From Gammaproteobacteria bacterium (GTDB lineage: Bacteria; Pseudomonadota; Gammaproteobacteria; Steroidobacterales; Steroidobacteraceae): a stretch of DNA of 12,518 nucleotides. The notes beneath the pieces are model-generated. The model made no database searches, was not told the origin of the DNA, and saw nothing but the letters and a program-made list of their open reading frames with translations. This document shows, piece by piece, positions 1-6,243 of the stretch (within the stretch, counting starts at the first letter, position 1; the number at the start of each line of letters is the position of its first letter). Both the position numbers and the translations under genes were made by a program. The stretch is from positions 1 through 12,518 of the forward strand of contig VBNP01000186.1 in the NCBI GenBank assembly GCA_005877965.1. Reading direction: 5' to 3'.

Positions 1-1
1 G

Positions 2-400
2 ATCACGCGCGCCGAGATCGAGGCGGTGCGCGGGGTCGCCGTCAACCCCAACATCATCAGGACGGTGATCGAGCGCAACTGGGTGCGCGTCGTCGGGCAC
101 CGCGACGTGCCCGGCCACCCGGAACTGCTGGGCACGACGCGCGAGTTCCTCGACTATTTCGGCCTGAAGAGCCTCGATGAGCTGCCGCCGCTCGCTGAAG
201 TTCAGGCCCTGGGTGAGTTCAACCTGCAGCTGGGGCTCGCCGGGGAGGACGTCCCCGCGGCGGCGCCAGAGCCGGCCGCGCCGGGCGGCGCGGGTCCCGA
301 TACCGCGGAGGGCGATGAGAGCCCCGAGGACGACGAGCTCTCCGCCGAGGGCGACGGCTCGCGCGAGCTCGTGGCCGCGCCGCGCGATCTGGACGGTTGA
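2..400 (+). CDS. scpB: Segregation and condensation protein B, C-terminal part
   Basis: This is the 3' end of scpB; the start lies outside the window and about 132 codons remain, in the frame beginning at base 2. ScpB is the winged-helix subunit of the Smc-ScpA-ScpB condensin that compacts and segregates the chromosome. The visible part is the second winged-helix domain, with the family signatures VVGHRDVPGHPELLGTT and FLDYFGLKSLDELP within the first ~60 residues. It is followed by a low-complexity Ala/Pro/Glu/Asp tail (roughly the last 60 residues) that carries no recognisable domain and is probably disordered, as in many proteobacterial ScpB proteins. The stop TGA at 398-400 shares its last base with the ATG of the downstream rluB-like gene. 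scpB next to rluB is a common proteobacterial pairing, which supports both names. Confidence 0.9.
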   Translation: MTRAEIEAVRGVAVNPNIIRTVIERNWVRVVGHRDVPGHPELLGTTREFLDYFGLKSLDELPPLAEVQALGEFNLQLGLAGEDVPAAAPEPAAPGGAGPDTAEGDESPEDDELSAEGDGSRELVAAPRDLDG

Positions 401-1182
401 TGCCGCGCGGGCAGGCCGCGCAGGCCGAGCGGCTGCAGAAGATGCTGGCCCGGGCCGGGCTCGCGTCACGGCGCGAAGCGGAAGCCTGGATCCGCGCCGG
501 CCGCCTCACCATCAACGGACAGCCGGCCGAGCTCGGCGCGCGGGTGGCTCCCCACGACCAGGTGCGCCTCGACGGACGCCTGGTGCGCGCGCGCGCCCCC
601 ATCGCGGGGCCGCGGGCATTCCTCTGTCATCGCTCACCGGGTGAACCCTTGAGGACCGCTGCGCTGCCGGCGGCTGACCCCGGGGCGCAAGCGCCGCGCG
701 CGGCGCTGCTCGAGCGGCTGCCGCGGCGCGCGGGACGGCGCTTCATCGCGGTGAGTCCCATGCCGCGCGTGGACGGGGGCCTCGAGCTCGTCAGCTCCGA
801 CGGGGAGCTGGCGATGCGGCTGCAGCGCGCGGTGCACACGCTGGTGAGCGAATTCGGGGTACGGGTGCGCGGCGAACTCAGCGCCGGGCAGCTCGAGGGC
901 ATTCGCGCCGGGGCGCTCGACAGCGGCGCACGCCTCGCGGTCGAGCGCTGCGAGGCCGCCGGCGGGGAGGCCGCCAATCGCTGGTACACGCTCGGCGTGC
1001 ACGGCGCGAGCGGCAAGCAGGTGCGGCAGCTGTTCGAGCGTCAGGGGGCCCTCGTCAGCCGCGTGCTGCGTACACAGCTCGGACCGGTGAGGCTCGAGCG
1101 CGCACTCGCGCGTGGGCAGTTCCGCGCGCTCACTCAGGAGGAGGTGCGCGCGCTGCTGGCGGACTCGACGGGCGAGGGCTGA
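400..1182 (+). CDS. rluB: RluB/RsuA-family pseudouridine synthase homologue with degenerate active site
   Basis: A 260-residue protein of the RsuA/RluB/RluE/RluF family, whose members convert uridine to pseudouridine in rRNA (RluB: 23S rRNA helix 80). An S4 RNA-binding domain is visible at about residues 10-60 (RLQKMLARAGLASRREAE). The catalytic-domain framework follows, including SSDGELA at 132-138 and GGEAANRWYTL near 190-200. The catalytic motif that reads GRLD in active family members aligns without gaps to S119-P120-M121-P122, so the catalytic Asp position is Pro. The conserved Tyr of the 'EYxVRV' strand is Phe, and the GRNRxVRR motif is altered to ASGKQVRQ. ATG at 400 overlaps the scpB stop; TTG at 397 is a poorer alternative. 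Its 3' end overlaps yciK on the other strand by 49 bp. Family assignment is firm; activity is doubtful. Confidence 0.85.
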   Translation: MPRGQAAQAERLQKMLARAGLASRREAEAWIRAGRLTINGQPAELGARVAPHDQVRLDGRLVRARAPIAGPRAFLCHRSPGEPLRTAALPAADPGAQAPRAALLERLPRRAGRRFIAVSPMPRVDGGLELVSSDGELAMRLQRAVHTLVSEFGVRVRGELSAGQLEGIRAGALDSGARLAVERCEAAGGEAANRWYTLGVHGASGKQVRQLFERQGALVSRVLRTQLGPVRLERALARGQFRALTQEEVRALLADSTGEG

Positions 1183-1934
1183 GCGTCGAAAGACCTGCCG
1201 CTGACGCCGCGGCTCGCCGGACCCAACAGCGCGATGTACGGACCCGTGAGCGCCTGCGGCAGCGGCAGGGTCTCGATGTCCTCGGCCGGATAGGCTTGGC
1301 GGCGCATGGCGGTGCGCGCGCGTCCGGGGTTCAACGCATTCACGCGTACGCGGCTGATGCCTTCCAGCTCCGCCGACAGCACCTGCGAGAGTCCTTCGAC
1401 GGCAAATTTGGACACCGCATACGCGCCCCAGTAGGCGCGGCCCTGGCGGCCCACCGCGCTGGCCGTGAATACCACGGAGGCGTCCGCAGACTTCTTCAGC
1501 GCCGGCAGCAGCACCTGCGTCAGCGCAAAGGCGGCGGTGACATTGACGTGCAGCACCCGGCACCAGGTCGGCACGTCGTAGTGCTCGATGGGCGAGAGGG
1601 TGCCGAGAAGCGCTGCGTTGTGCAGCAGCCCATCGAGGCGCCCGTAGCGCTCGAGCACCGCATCGGCCACCCGGTCGTAGTCGGCGGCCAGCGCCCGTTC
1701 CAGGTCGAGCTCCGCGATGCTGGCCTCGGGCGCGCCGCCGGCGGCGATCTCGGCGTGCACGGCTTCGAGCTTGCGCACGTTGCGGCCGATCAGAACGACG
1801 CTCGCCTGGTGCCGGGCGCAGGCGAGCGCGACCGCGCGGCCGATGCCATCGCTCGCGCCGGTGATGGCGATCACGCGGCCCGCGAGCTCGGCGGCGGCGG
1901 CGCTGTGTGCGCGGGGATCGAACGTGGCACTCAC
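1134..1934 (-). CDS. yciK: YciK-family short-chain dehydrogenase/reductase
   Basis: A 266-residue classical short-chain dehydrogenase/reductase (Rossmann fold, NAD(P)H-dependent) closely matching Escherichia coli YciK, whose physiological substrate is not established. The cofactor loop TGASDGIG lies at 25-32 and HNA at 105-107 (the usual HNAG reads HNAA). The catalytic Ser is S159 and YxxxK is Y172/K176, inside GRQGRAYWGAYAVSK, which is nearly the YciK sequence. NPG at 202-204 and SFDAQP near the C-terminus are also YciK-like. About 14 residues follow the usual family end and lie opposite the 3' end of the rluB-like gene. The GTG start at 1932-1934 is preceded by GGAGG at 1945-1949. It is the last gene of the leftward operon, 15 bp after the synthase-like gene. 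Confidence 0.92.
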   Translation of the reverse strand: MSATFDPRAHSAAAAELAGRVIAITGASDGIGRAVALACARHQASVVLIGRNVRKLEAVHAEIAAGGAPEASIAELDLERALAADYDRVADAVLERYGRLDGLLHNAALLGTLSPIEHYDVPTWCRVLHVNVTAAFALTQVLLPALKKSADASVVFTASAVGRQGRAYWGAYAVSKFAVEGLSQVLSAELEGISRVRVNALNPGRARTAMRRQAYPAEDIETLPLPQALTGPYIALLGPASRGVSGRSFDAQPSPVESASSARTSS

Positions 1935-1944
1935 GCTCTCAAAA

Positions 1945-1949
1945 CCTCC
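1945..1949 (-). promoter_or_regulatory. Shine-Dalgarno site of yciK
   Basis: Read on the minus strand the sequence is GGAGG, in the gap after the stop of the upstream gene (1950-1952), with 10 bases to the GTG at 1934. It is the main support for choosing this GTG, since there is no ATG near the homologous N-terminus. The spacing is slightly long. Confidence 0.6.
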
Positions 1950-2786
1950 TCAGTCCGCCGGCAGCGCAAAGCGGCCGGCATCGGCCTGGCGGGCCGCGCG
2001 CCACGCGCGCCAGGCGTCGAGGGGCGCGTGATGGTCGCCCGAGGTGAGGGCGCCGGGCAAGGCGCGCTCCGCCCGCCGCGAGTGGCCGCAAGCGAGCGCC
2101 GCCCAGACCAGCAGGCCCCGCAGCGCGGCCTGCTCGTGAGACGCCAGCGCGGCGACGCTCGCCGCCAGCGCCGCGCGCACCTGCCGATGGCGCTCGCGCA
2201 CGAGCGCGGCAAGCCCCGCCGCCCACGGCGGCTGCGCGAGAGTTTGCGGGGCTGCGTGCGCGCGCGCCAGCTCATCGAGGGGCAGCCGCAGCCGGCCGGC
2301 GCGCGCATCGCGCGCCAGAGCGCCGAGCATCTCGATCTCGCGCAGGCCGCGGCCGAAGGCGCGGCAGCAGTCGGGGGCGATCCCGGGGAGCGCGAAGCGC
2401 GCCAGCGGCTCGATGAGCGCCATGCTCCAGCGCTCGCAATACGCCGTGAGCTCACGGCGGGTATCGAAGGTGGCCGCCGCCAGATCCCACACGGCGGTGT
2501 CGATGAGTCCGGTGAGTCCGGCGAGTGGCGCGAGATCGCCGCACGCGAAGGCCGCGGTGAGCGCGCGCGTGAGCGGATGTGCCGGCCGCCCCTGCGCGCA
2601 ACGCTCGCACTCATCGCGCCACCAGCCGAGGCGTGCGTGCGCCACCTGGTGATCGAGCCCCGCGCTCAGGCTTGCGGTGATTTCGCCCTCGATGCCGCAC
2701 AGCGCCGCCAGCAGCGGACGCTGCGCCACCGGGAAGTAGAGCCAGGCCAGCCCACGCGTCGCCGGCCACTCAGGCCTTGCGGGCAT
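1950..2786 (-). CDS. Squalene/phytoene synthase-like protein lacking catalytic Asp motifs
   Basis: A 278-residue, mostly helical protein of the squalene/phytoene synthase superfamily. The family look comes from the N-terminal AWLYFPVAQRPLLAALCGIEGEI (about 14-36), the RLGWWRDE segment at 52-59, HPLTRAL at 70-76, and LGALARDARAGRLRLPLDEL at about 154-173, which matches the region of the second conserved block. True synthases need two Asp-rich motifs (DxxxD/DDxxD) to hold Mg-diphosphate. The first is absent here and the second is reduced to a single Asp. That resembles the non-enzymatic NDUFAF6-like branch, whose mitochondrial member assists complex I assembly; any similar role here is inference. 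ATG at 2784-2786 overlaps the rmuC stop by 17 bp, indicating translational coupling. No carotenoid, hopanoid or squalene genes are nearby. Confidence 0.7.
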   Translation of the reverse strand: MPARPEWPATRGLAWLYFPVAQRPLLAALCGIEGEITASLSAGLDHQVAHARLGWWRDECERCAQGRPAHPLTRALTAAFACGDLAPLAGLTGLIDTAVWDLAAATFDTRRELTAYCERWSMALIEPLARFALPGIAPDCCRAFGRGLREIEMLGALARDARAGRLRLPLDELARAHAAPQTLAQPPWAAGLAALVRERHRQVRAALAASVAALASHEQAALRGLLVWAALACGHSRRAERALPGALTSGDHHAPLDAWRAWRAARQADAGRFALPAD

Positions 2787-4122
2787 TGCTCGCGCCCGCG
2801 CTGCCCGCGGGCGGATCGCCGGCGGCGGGCGGCTCAGTCCCGGCGGGCGGCTCGGCCGCGGTGGGCGTGCCGGGGTTGCGCGCCAGCTGCCCGATCGGCT
2901 CGAGCTCGGCGAGCGGCGCGTCCGCGGTCACGCCCAGCTCCCTGAAGCGTCGTGCCTGCGGCAGCACCTGGCGCTCGAGCGAGCCGACGGCCGCGTTGTA
3001 GGCTTCCACCGCGGCGCCGAGACGCTGCCCCATGCGGCCGAGATGGCCGTTGAAGGTTCCGAGGCGCCGGTACAGCTCCTGGCCCAGGTCGCGGATCAGC
3101 GCCGCGTTGTGCGCCACGGCCGACTGCCGCCAGCCGTAGGCCACGGCCTTGAGGAGCGCGATGAGGGTCGAGGGCGTGGCGATGATCACGCTCTGGCCAA
3201 GGGCGATCTCGAGCAGCTCCGGGCGCTCGGCGAGCGCCGCGGAGAGAAACTGGTCGCCCGGCAGGAACAGCACGGCAAACTCAGGGCTGCGCTCGAACTG
3301 AGTCCAGTAACTCTTGGCGGCGAGCTCCCGTACGCGCGTCTCGACCTGCTGGGCGTGTCGCCTGAGCGCGAGCTGACGCTCTTCGTCCGTGGGCGCGTCG
3401 AGGGAGGCGAGATACGCGTCGAGCGGGGTCTTGGCGTCGATCACCAGGTCGCGTGCATCGGGCATGTGCACCACCAGATCCGGACGCAGCGCGCCTTCCT
3501 CGCCCACCACCTGCAGCTGCTCGGTGAAGTCGCAGTGCTCGCTGAGGCCGGCAAGCTCCACCAGGCGGCGCAGCGTCAGCTCGCCCCAGCGGCCGCGCAC
3601 CTCCGGGCGGCGCAGCGCGGTGACCAGATTGCGCGTCTCGCGGTGCAGCTGCGCCTGGCCGCCGGCGAGCGTCTCGATCTGGGTGCGCAGGGTCGCGAAG
3701 GCGTCGCGCCGCTCGCGCTCGAGCGCCTGCACCTGCGCCTCGGTGCGCTCGAGCGCAGCGCGCAGCGGCTCCACCAGCTGCGCGATGGCCAGCTCGCGCT
3801 CCTTGAGCGCTCCCTGGGCGACGACCTGGTCGCGCCCGAGCGCCTCGCGCGCCAGGCGCAGGAACAACTCGCTGTTGGTGCGCAGTGTCTCGCCGGCGAG
3901 GGAGTCGAACGCGCTGCGCAGGCGCGTTTCGGACTGCTCGAGGAGTCTCAGCCGGTCCGCGTCCTGCAGGGCGCTCGATTCCAGGCGCACCTGCGCGGCG
4001 GCCAGCTCGATCCGCAGCGCCTCGATGCGCCGCACGGCGCGCAGCTGCGTGAACAGCACGCCGAGCACCGCGCCGGTGGCGAGCGCGGCCCCGGCGACGA
4101 TGAAGATGACGAGCGTGCTCAT
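2770..4122 (-). CDS. rmuC: DNA recombination protein RmuC
   Basis: A 450-residue RmuC protein. In Escherichia coli, rmuC limits recombination at inverted repeats; the family is predicted to be a membrane-anchored nuclease of the PD-(D/E)xK type. One N-terminal membrane segment (about residues 3-24) is followed by a long Glu/Arg/Leu/Ala-rich coiled coil (about 28-170). The conserved core begins with RGRWGELTLRRLVELAGL (176-193). RPDLVVHMPD (213-222) and VIDAK (227-231) are the likely active-site motifs. Then come FAVLFLPGDQFLSAAL (282-297) and VIIATPSTLIALLKAVAYGWRQ (312-333). The C-terminal ~35 residues are a Pro/Ala/Gly-rich tail with short repeats. The ATG at 4120-4122 overlaps the ubiG stop in an ATGA arrangement. 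The full-length core gives no reason to doubt function. Confidence 0.95.
   Translation of the reverse strand: MSTLVIFIVAGAALATGAVLGVLFTQLRAVRRIEALRIELAAAQVRLESSALQDADRLRLLEQSETRLRSAFDSLAGETLRTNSELFLRLAREALGRDQVVAQGALKERELAIAQLVEPLRAALERTEAQVQALERERRDAFATLRTQIETLAGGQAQLHRETRNLVTALRRPEVRGRWGELTLRRLVELAGLSEHCDFTEQLQVVGEEGALRPDLVVHMPDARDLVIDAKTPLDAYLASLDAPTDEERQLALRRHAQQVETRVRELAAKSYWTQFERSPEFAVLFLPGDQFLSAALAERPELLEIALGQSVIIATPSTLIALLKAVAYGWRQSAVAHNAALIRDLGQELYRRLGTFNGHLGRMGQRLGAAVEAYNAAVGSLERQVLPQARRFRELGVTADAPLAELEPIGQLARNPGTPTAAEPPAGTEPPAAGDPPAGSAGASNARKA
2803..2853 (-). repeat. Short in-frame PPAG repeats in the rmuC tail
   Basis: Three units encode EPPAGT, EPPAAG and DPPAGS (residues 424-441 of RmuC). 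At DNA level, GGCGGGCGGCTC occurs on the plus strand at 2824-2835 and again at 2842-2853, 18 bp apart. This looks like slippage-prone low-complexity coding sequence of a disordered tail rather than a functional site. Confidence 0.6.
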
Positions 4123-4808
4123 CGCCGGAAATGCGCCAGGTAGTTCACGGCGACATTGCGGCTGAGCGCCACGCGCTCGGTGAAGGGGTTGAGCTCGATG
4201 CCCGCGATGGTCTCGAGGGTGAGCCCCGCGGCGCGCGCCCAGCGCGCCAGCTCCGCCGGGCGGATGAGCCGCTCGTACTCGTGCGTGCCGCGCGGGATCA
4301 GGCCGAGGAGGTATTCCGCGCCGACGATCGCCAGCAGGAAGGATCTGAGGTTGCGGTTGACGGTCGAGACGAACAGGGCGCCGCCGGGGGGCAGCAGGCG
4401 CGCGAGCGTCGCCGTCATGGCCGCGGGATCGGGAACGTGCTCGAGCACCTCCATGCAGGTGACGACATCAAAGCCGCCCGGTTCCGCCGCCGCCAGCTCC
4501 TCCGCGGCGGCCAGGCGGTAATCGACGGCGAGTGAGGATTCGGCGGCGTGCAGACGCGCGACCTCGATCATGCCGGGCGCAAGGTCGATGGCGGTGACGC
4601 GTGCCCCGGCGCGCGCCAGTGCCTCGGCCAGCAGGCCCCCGCCGCAGCCCACGTCCAACACACGGCTGCCCGCGAGCGCGCTGCGCTCCGCGATGAACCG
4701 CGCGCGCACGGGATTCAACAGGTGCAGGGGACGAAATTCCCCGTGGCTGTCCCAGAACGCCGACGCGCTGGCCTCGAACTTTGCCAGTTCCGCGGCATCG
4801 GCGTTCAC
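4119..4808 (-). CDS. ubiG: Ubiquinone biosynthesis O-methyltransferase UbiG
   Basis: A 229-residue class I SAM-dependent methyltransferase that carries out both O-methylations of the ubiquinone pathway at the inner membrane. The N-terminal KFEASASAFWDSHGEFRPLH (about 10-29) is the UbiG signature. LDVGCGGG (51-58) is the SAM-binding motif I, CMEVLEHVPDP (118-128) is the post-motif, and NRNLRSFLLAIVGAEYLLGLIPRGTHE (about 151-177) is the amphipathic membrane-contact region typical of UbiG. All expected motifs are intact and the length is usual. The GTG start (4806-4808) is chosen because homology begins just after it and because it makes a 4-bp GTGA overlap with the upstream stop. An upstream start at 4922 would add 38 Arg-rich residues encoded inside the neighbouring gene and is rejected. 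The 3' end has a 4-bp overlap with rmuC. Confidence 0.95.
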   Translation of the reverse strand: MNADAAELAKFEASASAFWDSHGEFRPLHLLNPVRARFIAERSALAGSRVLDVGCGGGLLAEALARAGARVTAIDLAPGMIEVARLHAAESSLAVDYRLAAAEELAAAEPGGFDVVTCMEVLEHVPDPAAMTATLARLLPPGGALFVSTVNRNLRSFLLAIVGAEYLLGLIPRGTHEYERLIRPAELARWARAAGLTLETIAGIELNPFTERVALSRNVAVNYLAHFRR

Positions 4809-6148
4809 GCGGCGGCCCCCATCCGTACGCGCTGTGCCCAGCGGGCGGGCAGGGCGGCCAGCTCTTCCTCGTCGAAGGCCACGAGGCGCGCACCGCTCAC
4901 GGCGAGGCGCCCGGCCGTCCACACATCGCTCACCTGGCTGCGCGTCGCGGCGAAGGTAATGGCGTCCTGGATGGCCGCGGCCGGCTCGCCGCTGAGCGCG
5001 CCGAGATCGATGCAGGTCAGATCGGCGGCCTTGCCAGGCTCGATCGATCCGATCTGTGCCGAGAGACCCAGCACCGTGGCGCCGCCGAGCGTCGCCAGGC
5101 GCAACGCCTCCCCGGCCCCGAGGCCGGAGTGCAGCGCCGCGGCGCGTGCCTCCGCCAGCACGTCGAGCGCGCCGGCGGCGACCGGGCTGTCGGTGCCGAG
5201 GCCGGTGCGGTTGCCCTCGAGCGCCACGACCGGCGAGCGTGCGCCGAGGCGCAGATCCGCCTGCGGGCAGGCGATGAGGCTCGCGCCGTGGCGCGCCAGC
5301 AGTTCCAGATCTGCGCCGTCGCAGACACCGGCACCGATCGCGGTGAACCCCGGGCGCAGCAGGCCGAGCGCGTGGAGCTGGCGCAGCGGACGCTCGCAGC
5401 GCGGCGCGCGCGCGCTGTCCTGCACGCCAGCGCCGGCGAGCGCGGCCAGCTCCGCGGCGTCAGCGGCACCGGCGAGCTCCGCCAGGTGCACGGCGACGCG
5501 GGCGTCGAGCTCATCCGCCACGCGCCGCACGCGCAGCAGCAGCGCCTCGCTCAGGCCGCGCACCGTCAGCGGCGCGAAATACAGACCGATGCGTGAGTCC
5601 GAGCGGTACTCGTCCCAGAGTCGTTCGGCCCTGGCGAGGTGCGCGGTCGCGCTCTCGGCCCAGGGAGTGGGGACCTCCGCGACCGGCAGACCGATGGCCG
5701 CGCGCATGTGGGCCGCCGCGGCGGCGCGCGCGGCTTCCTCCGGAAACAGGCTCAGGTCCGCGAAGCAGGTGATCCCGGCGCGCAGCATCTCGGCCACGCC
5801 CAGGCGCGTGCCGTCGTGCACGAAATCCGCGCTCAGGCAACGCTGTTCCACCGGGCCGAGGATCTCGGTCAGCCAGCGCCAGCGCGGGCCGCGCACCGGC
5901 AAGCCGCGCAGCAGCGTGTGACAGGCGCGCGTGTGGGCGTTCACCAGGCCCGGCAGCAGCGCATGCCGCTCGCGCACCACGCGCTCGCGGGCCTCGAAGC
6001 GTGCGCGCAGCTGCGCCGCGGGACCCAGGGCGACGATGCGTCCGGCGGTCACCGCCACCGCGTGATCGGCGAGCACGGTGTTGGCGGGCGCGATCGGCAG
6101 CAGCCAGCGGGCCTCGATCAGCAGGTCTGCGCGTTCTCTGATGGACAT
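4805..6148 (-). CDS. TRZ/ATZ (MtaD-like) amidohydrolase relative with missing metal ligands
   Basis: A 447-residue member of the amidohydrolase superfamily. It is closest in layout to the methylthioadenosine/S-adenosylhomocysteine deaminases that sit next to ubiG and gyrA in Pseudomonas. Family marks are LPGLVNAH (65-72), DGTRLGVAEMLRAGITCFAD (112-131), HLAE (221-224), LGTDSP (317-322) and GSIEPGKAADL (367-377). Active relatives have HxH where this has H72-T-R74, a catalytic His after strand 6 where this has G272, and HCPE where this has ACPQ (293-296). H221, E224 and D320 remain. So the barrel is present but the metal site looks broken; deaminase activity is doubtful. The start ATG 6146-6148 fits the homologous N-terminus; ATG 6164-6166 would add six residues. 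It is first in the leftward operon. No mtnA follows, unlike the Pseudomonas locus. Confidence 0.82.
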   Translation of the reverse strand: MSIRERADLLIEARWLLPIAPANTVLADHAVAVTAGRIVALGPAAQLRARFEARERVVRERHALLPGLVNAHTRACHTLLRGLPVRGPRWRWLTEILGPVEQRCLSADFVHDGTRLGVAEMLRAGITCFADLSLFPEEAARAAAAAHMRAAIGLPVAEVPTPWAESATAHLARAERLWDEYRSDSRIGLYFAPLTVRGLSEALLLRVRRVADELDARVAVHLAELAGAADAAELAALAGAGVQDSARAPRCERPLRQLHALGLLRPGFTAIGAGVCDGADLELLARHGASLIACPQADLRLGARSPVVALEGNRTGLGTDSPVAAGALDVLAEARAAALHSGLGAGEALRLATLGGATVLGLSAQIGSIEPGKAADLTCIDLGALSGEPAAAIQDAITFAATRSQVSDVWTAGRLAVSGARLVAFDEEELAALPARWAQRVRMGAAA

Positions 6149-6174
6149 CGTTTCGCCCGGGGGCATCGTTTGCC

Positions 6175-6203
6175 AGTATATCGGTGCGTGCCCAGGCTTA
6201 GAA
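6175..6203 (-). promoter_or_regulatory. Candidate promoter of the leftward operon
   Basis: On the minus strand TATACT (6180 down to 6175) is a good -10. It lies 17 bases from TTCTAA (6203 down to 6198), a weak -35 with three of six consensus matches. Transcription would start near 6168. That leaves about 20 bases of leader before ATG 6148, or almost none before ATG 6166. No Shine-Dalgarno is evident before either ATG. Confidence 0.45.
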
Positions 6204-6204
6204 T
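6176..6204 (+). promoter_or_regulatory. Candidate promoter of the GYD-domain gene
   Basis: TAGAAT at 6199-6204 is a reasonable -10, with a predicted start near 6211. The -35 position (6176-6181) holds GTATAT, a poor match, so the promoter may be weak or assisted. Its -10 coincides with the -35 of the opposing candidate promoter. Confidence 0.35.
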
Positions 6205-6213
6205 GTGCGTCGC

Positions 6214-6231
6214 GCGGTTCCACGCAACCGC
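6214..6231 (+). promoter_or_regulatory. Leader stem-loop before the GYD gene ribosome site
   Basis: GCGGTT (6214-6219) and AACCGC (6226-6231) form a perfect 6-bp stem with a 6-base loop. The stem ends one base before the Shine-Dalgarno AAGGAG (6232-6237). If transcription starts near 6211 this would be a 5'-terminal hairpin, a shape that often protects mRNA ends. Function is inferred only. Confidence 0.35.
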
Positions 6232-6243
6232 AAGGAGCACACC

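Noticed and set aside
627..1016. Minus-strand frame inside the rluB-like gene
   Set aside because: Ser/Arg/Pro-rich shadow of a gene with a clear S4 domain on the other strand.
2803..2853. Repeats in the rmuC tail as a possible CRISPR or binding-site array
   Set aside because: Units are short, in frame, and encode a Pro-rich tail; there is no spacer structure.
1296..2945. Long plus-strand frame opposite yciK and the synthase-like gene
   Set aside because: A codon-register shadow of the two real minus-strand genes, with a low-complexity Arg/Ala/Gly product.
4809..4922. Upstream extension of ubiG
   Set aside because: It would add 38 Arg-rich residues read inside the neighbouring gene; the GTG at 4808 gives a normal-length protein and a 4-bp stop/start overlap.
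4548..5921. Plus-strand frames opposite ubiG and the amidohydrolase relative
   Set aside because: Products are Ser/Arg/Ala-rich without motifs; the minus-strand genes have clear families and operon overlaps.
6205..6243. GTG start at 6205 for the GYD gene
   Set aside because: The candidate -10 lies immediately before it, and the strong AAGGAG points to ATG 6244.
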